This document shows positions 1 through 4,333 of a stretch of DNA of 5,656 nucleotides, in pieces (positions within the stretch are counted from its first letter, which is position 1; every line of letters begins with the position of its first letter). The DNA comes from Candidatus Bathycorpusculum sp. GTDB taxonomy: Archaea; Thermoproteota; Bathyarchaeia; Bathyarchaeales; Bathycorpusculaceae. Under the pieces are notes generated by a model, which worked only from the letters and a program-made list of their open reading frames with translations, was not told the origin of the DNA and searched no databases. The position numbers and the translations under genes are program-made. The stretch lies in NCBI GenBank assembly GCA_009779045.1, contig WREZ01000093.1:1-5656 (forward strand). Direction: 5' to 3'.

Positions 1-138
1 AATATAATTAAAAATAGGTTGAGCCTCATCAACAAAATCAAACCCCGGATCAATAATAATTGCCTCTTTAGTCTCAACACAACTAGCAACATAACAATTA
101 GTTAAGAGCATACCAACAGGAAAAGTTTCAACATACAT
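1..138 (-). CDS. MBL-fold metallo-hydrolase, N-terminal fragment (cut by left edge)
   Basis: Reading the minus strand from the ATG at 138 gives 46 uninterrupted codons to the edge. The peptide begins MYVETFPVGMLLTNCYV and continues with ETKEAIIIDPG at residues 22-32. An early (F/V)PVG...TNCY strand followed by a hydrophobic strand ending in IDPG is the typical start of glyoxalase II-like metallo-beta-lactamase-fold hydrolases. The zinc-binding HxHxDH motif would lie about 15 residues beyond the edge, so activity and substrate cannot be judged. The start is supported by GGTGAT at 143-148, four bases upstream, which matches the anti-Shine-Dalgarno complement. The frame stays open back to a TAG at 181-183, but the only earlier start codons are a TTG and a GTG with no better ribosome site. 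It follows PEP carboxykinase on the same strand after 125 bases and a probable terminator, so it is probably a separate unit. Family call fairly confident; exact function unknown. Confidence 0.75.
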   Translation of the reverse strand, partial: MYVETFPVGMLLTNCYVASCVETKEAIIIDPGFDFVDEAQPIFNYI

Positions 139-142
139 AACA

Positions 143-148
143 ATCACC
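143..148 (-). promoter_or_regulatory. Shine-Dalgarno GGTGAT of the MBL-fold gene
   Basis: On the minus strand GGTGAT lies four bases before the ATG at 138. It is a six-base match to the end of AGGAGGTGAT, the complement of the archaeal 16S rRNA tail. It favours the ATG over the nearby TTG and GTG in the same frame. Confidence 0.55.
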
Positions 149-213
149 AACGCAATAACAAACGCTAAAAATAAGCCTTTCTAAAAAACAAAAACAAGTA
201 TGCATATTTAGTG

Positions 214-253
214 TGTATAAAAAATTGTTAGGTGGGAAAAAGGATTTTTTCCC
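214..253 (-). terminator. Hairpin plus T-tract downstream of PEP carboxykinase
   Basis: Ten bases after the PEP carboxykinase stop, the minus strand contains GGGAAAAA-ATCC-TTTTTCCC (253 to 234), a perfect 8-base-pair stem with a 4-base loop. About a dozen bases further on there is a run of six T (219-214). Archaeal RNA polymerase terminates mainly at T-runs, so the T-tract is the likely functional part; the hairpin may add efficiency or protect the 3' end. Confidence 0.6.
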
Positions 254-263
254 AGAGGACGGT

Positions 264-2144
264 TTATTGGCATTTTTCTGGGGGTATGTAGTCGCCGTGT
301 TTTGTTTGTGCTTCTATTAGTCTTTCGCGTTGTTTGTAGAGTTGGCCGAACATTTCTAGGGGTATATCTGTTACGTTTTCTTGGTAGAATTTGGAGACGC
401 GTTCGATTTTTGCTAGGTTTTCAGGTATGCGTATGGTGAATTGTTTTGTGTATTCTTCTTTTGTGTATTCTTTGTTTAGGACTTCTTTGAAGAGTGTTTT
501 TAGGTCTTCGTATTTTGGTATGAGGCCGGTGGGTGTTTTTATGGCGTCTACTTCGTTGTGGACTCTTTTTTCCATCCATTTTATCCAGACGTGTTTGTCT
601 CGTGGGCTGTTTAGGTATTTGCCGTCTTCGATTCCGCGTAGGAAATAGTTGACGCCAAAGACTATGGGTTGTTTTTTGAGTTTGTGTCCGAATTCTAGGT
701 TGTTGTTGACGTTTTTGCCTAGGGGTATGGATATGAAGTCTTGGATGCTCATCATGTTGATTTCTGGTACGCCTTCTTTGCCGATTGTTGCAAATGTGGT
801 TTCTGTTTCTAGTGATGCGCCATAGGCTATGATGCCGTGTTCCCAGCTGTAGCTTTGTTGTACGGGCACATAGGCTTTTGCGTCTCTTCCGCCATACATT
901 ATGCCGCCTAACTCTACACCGTTAGGGTTGTTAAGTTCTGGGTCAACGTTTCCTAAGGCTGAGAGGGCTACGGCGTAGCGTGCGTTTTTGTGTGCTGCGG
1001 GCACGTCTGCTTCTGCAGCGTCTTTTTTGCCTTCAAACCATTGGCCTGTATAGTTTAAGCCGTCTTTGGGTAATTCTTCACCCATGCCTAGCCAGTATGG
1101 TTTGCCGTCTTTGACTAAAATGTTGGAAAATACCACTTCTCCAGCGGTTGTTAACACTTTCCAAATTAGTGCGTCGTCTTTTTCTTTTACGTCTTGTATA
1201 ATGCCAAAAATGCCGTTTTCAACGTTTACTGCGCGGGCTGTATCGTTTATGTTGTGGATGTAGGCAATGTCATCACCTAGGATCGTTTCGCCTGGTAACA
1301 TGGCTGTTGAGGTTTTACCACATGCACTTGGGAATGCTCCTGCAAAGTAAGTTTTACGTTTGTTTGGACCATAAACGCCCATAAGGAGCATGTGCTCTGC
1401 TAGCCAGCCTTCATTGCTTGCTTTACGTATGGCAAGGCGGAACGCTAGTTTTTTAAAGCCAACACTGTTGCCTGCATATTGAGTGTTTACGCTGTATATT
1501 GTATTGTCCATGTGGTCTATGTAAATGGCTTTTTTGTTGTAATCTATGCTAACCATGTCGCTGTTAACATTGCCTGATGAATGGACTACTTTAAGGAAGT
1601 CTGTTTTGTTTCCTGCTTTTACAAATTGTTCATAACCACATCTGTAGAGTAATGTCTCTGTATGTGCAACGTACCATGAATCAGTGCATTGTAACCCTAA
1701 AATGGTAAAAACAGAGTCTGCTGGACCTAACGCAATAAAGCGAACGATCATTGTTTTACCTATCATGGTATTGCGAAGTAAGCCTCTTACTTCTATAAGG
1801 CCTTCTTGTCTATCCATTTGATTAAGTGCTTTGCTTAATGTTGAGCCTTTAGCAACAAGGTATTTGGTTGCCTGACGGTCGCGTCCTTGGTCTTGTTCGC
1901 CATCAAAATGTACTGTGTGGCCTTCTAAGTTTAAGATAGCTTTTTCTTCACCAGCGGCTATGGCCTGTTTACGGACATATTCTAAATCTTTTGCGCTATC
2001 GCTGCAGATGAAAATTTTTTCTGGATGACAGAGATCGCTTTCTTTTGCAATAAACTCGTGTACATTGGGATTATCAATAGCACTGAGTTTTTTAAAATCA
2101 GAGGGACTTAATTTAGATTGTAAAGCTTCTAAATATGGATTCAT
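264..2144 (-). CDS. pckG: Phosphoenolpyruvate carboxykinase (GTP family)
   Basis: This 626-residue protein interconverts oxaloacetate + GTP with PEP + CO2 + GDP, the entry to gluconeogenesis or, in reverse, an anaplerotic step. The P-loop FPSACGKTSTAM (271-282) carries the GTP-family hyper-reactive cysteine (C275), plus K277 and T278. GDD (290-292) is the kinase-2/metal site. GWLAEHM gives the manganese ligand H251, and the lysine ligand is in the KK pair 231-232. The substrate arginine is probably in DQGRDR (R88), the tyrosine of YAGN (Y223) matches the substrate-site tyrosine, and MYGGR supplies R420. Length is normal for bacterial and archaeal members. The lid loop and guanine pocket differ from the vertebrate enzyme (see findings), so GTP use is inferred from family. 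The ATG has a GAGGT ribosome site, and the gene lies 16 bases behind the asparagine synthetase, almost certainly in one operon. Codon style changes along the gene. Confidence 0.96.
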   Translation of the reverse strand: MNPYLEALQSKLSPSDFKKLSAIDNPNVHEFIAKESDLCHPEKIFICSDSAKDLEYVRKQAIAAGEEKAILNLEGHTVHFDGEQDQGRDRQATKYLVAKGSTLSKALNQMDRQEGLIEVRGLLRNTMIGKTMIVRFIALGPADSVFTILGLQCTDSWYVAHTETLLYRCGYEQFVKAGNKTDFLKVVHSSGNVNSDMVSIDYNKKAIYIDHMDNTIYSVNTQYAGNSVGFKKLAFRLAIRKASNEGWLAEHMLLMGVYGPNKRKTYFAGAFPSACGKTSTAMLPGETILGDDIAYIHNINDTARAVNVENGIFGIIQDVKEKDDALIWKVLTTAGEVVFSNILVKDGKPYWLGMGEELPKDGLNYTGQWFEGKKDAAEADVPAAHKNARYAVALSALGNVDPELNNPNGVELGGIMYGGRDAKAYVPVQQSYSWEHGIIAYGASLETETTFATIGKEGVPEINMMSIQDFISIPLGKNVNNNLEFGHKLKKQPIVFGVNYFLRGIEDGKYLNSPRDKHVWIKWMEKRVHNEVDAIKTPTGLIPKYEDLKTLFKEVLNKEYTKEEYTKQFTIRIPENLAKIERVSKFYQENVTDIPLEMFGQLYKQRERLIEAQTKHGDYIPPEKCQ

Positions 2145-2150
2145 ACATTT

Positions 2151-2155
2151 ACCTC
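2151..2155 (-). promoter_or_regulatory. Shine-Dalgarno GAGGT of PEP carboxykinase
   Basis: GAGGT on the minus strand ends six bases before the ATG at 2144, in the 16-base gap after the asparagine synthetase stop. It fixes the start and shows internal initiation on a shared transcript; the gap has no room for a separate promoter. Confidence 0.75.
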
Positions 2156-2160
2156 AATAA

Positions 2161-3165
2161 TTATAATTCATGTACTATTCCTGGTATTCTTGGAAAGGGT
2201 TGACACTCAGCGATATGCTTTACGCCTGTAATATACCCAACAATACGTTCAATACCTAAACCTGCACCTGCAGTTGGTTTTAAACGTCCTTCTTTAGCCA
2301 TTTGAATTATTAATGAATAATTTTCTTTTCTTACTTCATGTTGTTCCATTTTTGTAATAATTTTGTCGTGTTCATGTTCACGTTTGGAACCTGAGAGTAC
2401 TTCTCCAAATTGTGGCATAAATAGGTCATAGTTATCCCATGTGCCTGTGGTGAAATCTTGGAAATCATAGAATTCGCGTGGAATATTTGTTATCCAAACG
2501 GGTTGAGAGATCTCTGCGGTAATGTCTTCTTCCCAGGTTGAGCCATATTTAGCTTCAAGGTCTTCGCGGTCTAAAACTTTAAATGGGCCTTCTAAAGTTG
2601 GAAGGGCGTCTAGTCGGTTTAGGGTTGTTAAATCGGTTTTTAAGTCTTTTTTTAGGTCTTTAATTAGGTTGGAGAGGGCTTTTTCTATTAGGGTAAAGAC
2701 ATCTTTTGAGGTGGCGTTTTGAATTTCAAAGTCGAGTTGAGTGAATTCGTAGATGTGTTTTCCAGTTTTTCCGCGGTCTGCTTTTTCTATGCGTATGTTT
2801 GGGGCTAGGGTGAATAGTTTGGGGTAAATAGTTGAGGCGCCTATTAGTTTATGAACTATCATGCTTGTCATGGCGCGAACTGGTTTTTGGTAGATGTCTA
2901 TTTCTACTCTTTTTTCTATGGATGCGTTTGGGTCTGGCCAGAGGGGGTCGGTGCTTTGACTTAAAATGACGGGGAGGAGCCATTGGAAGCCCTCTTTTAT
3001 GTATGTGTTTGTTAGGTTTGTTAGGGTGTATGTTACTATTTTGCCTATAGCGGTTTTTCTTTCTATTTCTTGTTTTGTTGTTAGTTGATCTAACGATTTT
3101 GGCAGACTAATTGCTGTCTCTGATGTTGTTGTTTGGGTGTCTTTTTGGTGTGTCACGGTGTTCAC
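2161..3165 (-). CDS. Archaeal asparagine synthetase A (asparaginyl-tRNA-synthetase-like, AS-AR type)
   Basis: This 334-residue protein is a class II aminoacyl-tRNA-synthetase-like catalytic core with no N-terminal OB-fold anticodon-binding domain. It resembles the Pyrococcus enzyme that makes asparagine from aspartate, ammonia and ATP by an aspartyl-adenylate. Visible landmarks are LLPVILSQSTDPLWPDP (63-79), class II motif 2 around PNIRIE (R125) with EFTQLDFEI (140-148), NIPREFYD (227-234), GEVLSGSKREHEHD (254-267) and motif 3 GAGLGIERIVG (300-310, R307), then AECQPFPRIPG (319-329). It is about 40 residues longer than the Pyrococcus protein, with the excess mainly in a Thr/Ser-rich N-terminus and an internal lysine-rich stretch (165-185). 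The start is GTG; the codon before it is TAA, so the frame cannot extend. A second GTG at codon 4 is possible. It is the first gene of an operon with PEP carboxykinase and divergent from an Lrp/AsnC regulator. A role in tRNA charging is unlikely without the anticodon domain. Confidence 0.88.
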   Translation of the reverse strand: MNTVTHQKDTQTTTSETAISLPKSLDQLTTKQEIERKTAIGKIVTYTLTNLTNTYIKEGFQWLLPVILSQSTDPLWPDPNASIEKRVEIDIYQKPVRAMTSMIVHKLIGASTIYPKLFTLAPNIRIEKADRGKTGKHIYEFTQLDFEIQNATSKDVFTLIEKALSNLIKDLKKDLKTDLTTLNRLDALPTLEGPFKVLDREDLEAKYGSTWEEDITAEISQPVWITNIPREFYDFQDFTTGTWDNYDLFMPQFGEVLSGSKREHEHDKIITKMEQHEVRKENYSLIIQMAKEGRLKPTAGAGLGIERIVGYITGVKHIAECQPFPRIPGIVHEL

Positions 3166-3203
3166 TTAGGAATATTACTTTAGGTATGTAGTGTTGTTAT
3201 TGG

Positions 3204-3226
3204 TATAATAAATTTTTTATAAAAAA
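3204..3226 (-). promoter_or_regulatory. Candidate TATA region of the asparagine synthetase-PEP carboxykinase operon
   Basis: The minus strand carries TTTTTTATAAAAAA (about 3226-3213) followed by TTTATTATA (3212-3204). With the usual archaeal spacing of about 27 bases from TATA centre to start, transcription would begin near 3192 or 3181. That gives a leader of roughly 16-27 bases before the GTG at 3165. The region is very AT-rich, so the exact element is uncertain. The leftmost Lrp-like dyad (3229-3241) abuts its upstream side, where the TFB-recognition element would lie. Confidence 0.5.
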
Positions 3227-3282
3227 CCTGTCTAATTTACAATAAAAACATGTTTATATACATAAAACCTGTAATATTTACA
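3223..3282. promoter_or_regulatory. Putative Lrp operator array (three phased dyads)
   Basis: Two copies of AAAACCTGT-N5-TTACA lie in direct orientation at 3223-3241 and 3264-3282, 41 bases apart. Inside each is a 13-base dyad: TGTCTAATTTACA (3229-3241) and TGTAATATTTACA (3270-3282). The second fits TGYA-W5-TRCA, the core of the box I recall for the Sulfolobus regulator Ss-LrpB, at all 13 positions; the first misses one. A weaker dyad, TGTTTATATACA (3251-3262), lies between them over the Lrp TATA box. Centres are near 3235, 3256.5 and 3276, about two helical turns apart. Position suggests autoregulation of the Lrp gene and possible control of the divergent operon. Binding is inferred. Confidence 0.5.
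3253..3260 (+). promoter_or_regulatory. TATA box TTTATATA of the Lrp/AsnC gene
   Basis: TTTATATA, preceded by the purine-rich AATAAAAACATG stretch that could serve as the TFB-recognition element, is centred about 27 bases before the ATG at 3284. This is the standard archaeal TATA-to-start distance, so the transcript should begin at or within a base or two of the ATG. No ribosome binding site lies in between, which agrees with a leaderless mRNA. Confidence 0.72.
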
Positions 3283-3283
3283 T

Positions 3284-3796
3284 ATGACTCTTAAACTTGA
3301 CGACAAAGACTTAGCCATACTTATGCTAATCCAAGAAAACAGCAAACTAACCGCTAACCACATAGCCAAAAAAACCAACACCCCCATAACCACAGTCTTT
3401 GCAAAAATAAAACGCCTAGAAGACCTAGGCATAATAAAACAATACCGCACCATACTCTCCCCAGAAAAACTAAACCTAACAACAACCGCCTTCATACTAG
3501 CCGCCGTCTCATATGAAAACAACCCAAACGAAACCCTAATTACTCAACGAGGCGTAGCACAAGAAATAGCAAAACTCCCAGACGTACAAGAAGTACACAT
3601 AATAACAGGCGACTGGGACCTATTAATTAAAATAAGAGCCGAAAACGTAAACGCCATAGGCAAATTCGTCGTAGACAAACTCCGACGCATAAACGGCCTA
3701 CAAAAAACATTAACCTGCATGATATTTGAAACTATAAAAGAAACAACCAGCCTACCCGTAAAGACATCTCTAAAAGAAACCTCTAATAAACCTTAA
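3284..3796 (+). CDS. Lrp/AsnC family transcriptional regulator
   Basis: This 170-residue protein has both halves of a feast/famine regulator. An N-terminal winged helix-turn-helix begins LDDKDLAIL (5-13), with LTANHIAKK (22-30) and the recognition helix from PITTVFAKIKRLEDLGII (34-51). The C-terminal ligand-binding and oligomerisation (RAM) domain spans about 68-152, including VHIITGDWDLLIKI (104-117); GDWD replaces the common GxYD form. A polar tail of about 18 residues (153-170) follows the domain. Family members bind DNA as dimers or octamers and usually sense amino acids. The gene is divergent from an asparagine synthetase, so asparagine, aspartate or another amino acid is a reasonable guess for the ligand, but nothing in the sequence proves it. 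The start ATG appears leaderless. The stop codon overlaps that of the convergent HxlR gene. Codons strongly prefer A and C in third position. Confidence 0.93.
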   Translation: MTLKLDDKDLAILMLIQENSKLTANHIAKKTNTPITTVFAKIKRLEDLGIIKQYRTILSPEKLNLTTTAFILAAVSYENNPNETLITQRGVAQEIAKLPDVQEVHIITGDWDLLIKIRAENVNAIGKFVVDKLRRINGLQKTLTCMIFETIKETTSLPVKTSLKETSNKP

Positions 3797-4221
3797 ACAG
3801 ATGTTGAATAATACAACAACGGCAAAGCTAACAACACAGTATTTTTACCCTTATCTGACAGTGCATATGACACCCGCAAAGGCGGCCCAGATTGCACATT
3901 ACGCTCCAAATAACCATGAGCTTGAAGCAACTTTAACTTATCAGACAACGTACGCGAATTTACTCCTAACACTTTCTTTAGTCCACCAAACCCACTGGCT
4001 TTCTTAAGCAGTAAAGTGTATAGAATTTCTAAGCTCCACTTTTGAAATAATACTGTAAAATTTTCTTGCAGACTATCAATTTCATCTTTTACTTCTTGAG
4101 GAGTAATTTTTTGTTTTTCCATTATCGCAAAAAACGTCGCTTCAATACCCTGAATGGTTCTATCCATTTGTCCTTCAACAAGTTTACGAAATTCTGCACT
4201 TAAAGTTACAGGAGTATTCAT
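3793..4221 (-). CDS. HxlR-family winged-helix regulator
   Basis: The protein, 142 residues from the ATG at 4221, carries an HxlR-type winged helix. KWSLEILYTLL (61-71) matches the GKWtl.IL signature; then come GLKKVLGVNSRTLSDKLKLL (80-99), HGYLERNV (102-109) and PPLRVSYALSDKGK (113-126), which matches the wing PprVeYsLT..G. About 57 residues precede this domain, more than in typical HxlR proteins, and look largely helical. The protein has no cysteine, so the thiol redox sensing known for some bacterial members is excluded. The frame extends to a TTG at 4257, but the ATG at 4221 has an AGGTG ribosome site seven bases upstream and is preferred. The gene is divergent from a geranylgeranyl-reductase-family gene and convergent with the Lrp gene. 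A palindrome over its ribosome site suggests autoregulation. The inducer is unknown. Confidence 0.85.
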   Translation of the reverse strand: MNTPVTLSAEFRKLVEGQMDRTIQGIEATFFAIMEKQKITPQEVKDEIDSLQENFTVLFQKWSLEILYTLLLKKASGFGGLKKVLGVNSRTLSDKLKLLQAHGYLERNVQSGPPLRVSYALSDKGKNTVLLALPLLYYSTSV

Positions 4222-4226
4222 GCAGT

Positions 4227-4239
4227 TACACCTGGTGTA
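4227..4239. promoter_or_regulatory. Perfect 13-base palindrome, candidate HxlR operator
   Basis: TACACC-T-GGTGTA is a perfect dyad of two 6-base arms around one base. It contains the Shine-Dalgarno AGGTG of the HxlR gene (4229-4233, minus strand, seven bases before the ATG) and covers the transcription start predicted from the TATA element at 4258-4266. A dimer bound here would block initiation of its own transcript. The same arms could also form a small RNA hairpin hiding the ribosome site, although the one-base loop makes that unlikely. Confidence 0.5.
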
Positions 4240-4257
4240 TTTTGACTCACTTAACAA

Positions 4258-4278
4258 TTTATAAGGCTTTACTTATAC
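4258..4278. promoter_or_regulatory. Shared divergent promoter region, HxlR and reductase genes
   Basis: TTTATAAG at 4258-4265 reads CTTATAAA on the minus strand and would place the HxlR transcription start near 4235, giving a leader of about 14 bases that just includes its ribosome site. On the plus strand CTTATAC at 4272-4278 would start the reductase transcript near 4302, with a leader of about 30 bases. The two elements nearly touch, so the divergent promoters probably compete for or share factors. Assignment is by spacing only. Confidence 0.45.
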
Positions 4279-4317
4279 AACATAGTATACAAAATACATC
4301 AACATATTATTTACCTT

Positions 4318-4323
4318 AGGGAG
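4318..4323 (+). promoter_or_regulatory. Shine-Dalgarno AGGGAG of the reductase gene
   Basis: AGGGAG lies ten bases before the ATG at 4334, separated by an A-rich spacer. The spacing is a little long but this is the only purine-rich match near the start, and the ATG is exactly where the flavoprotein N-terminus should begin. Confidence 0.55.
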
Positions 4324-4333
4324 AAAAAAACAC

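Larger units (their letters stand above)
139..263. other. Intergenic region between PEP carboxykinase and MBL-fold gene
   Basis: This 125-base gap holds the hairpin/T-tract terminator of the upstream gene and the ribosome site of the downstream gene. The remainder is AT-rich. On the minus strand TTTTTTATACAC (about 209-220) could be a TATA element for the MBL-fold gene, but it overlaps the T-tract of the terminator and cannot be separated from it by eye. No open reading frame or RNA gene is apparent. Confidence 0.4.

Noticed and set aside
139..180. Hydrophobic upstream extension of the MBL-fold frame (resembling a signal segment)
   Set aside because: The hydrophobic codons lie mostly before any usable start codon, and the GGTGAT site points to the ATG at 138. 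Cytosolic enzymes of this type begin with the FPVG strand.
391..1263. Plus-strand open frames opposite PEP carboxykinase (391-648, 1066-1263)
   Set aside because: They lie wholly inside a clearly conserved enzyme on the other strand, show no family features and have no ribosome site; they are by-products of its composition.
2522..2722. Plus-strand open frame opposite the asparagine synthetase
   Set aside because: Antisense to conserved coding sequence, serine/arginine-rich, with no recognisable domain.
3204..3221. Inverted repeat TATAA...TTATA in the operon promoter
   Set aside because: Made only of A and T in a very AT-rich TATA region, so symmetry is expected by chance.
3232..3522. Minus-strand frame covering the Lrp start and the operator gap
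   Set aside because: Overlaps the conserved helix-turn-helix coding region on the other strand and has no homology I recognise; its hydrophobic stretch is the reverse of A/C-rich codons.
3801..4007. Plus-strand 68-codon frame inside the HxlR gene
   Set aside because: Antisense to the conserved winged-helix domain, with no family features.
4222..4257. N-terminal extension of the HxlR protein from a TTG at 4257
   Set aside because: TTG has no ribosome site, whereas the ATG at 4221 has AGGTG at good spacing. The extension would also run through the likely promoter and operator.
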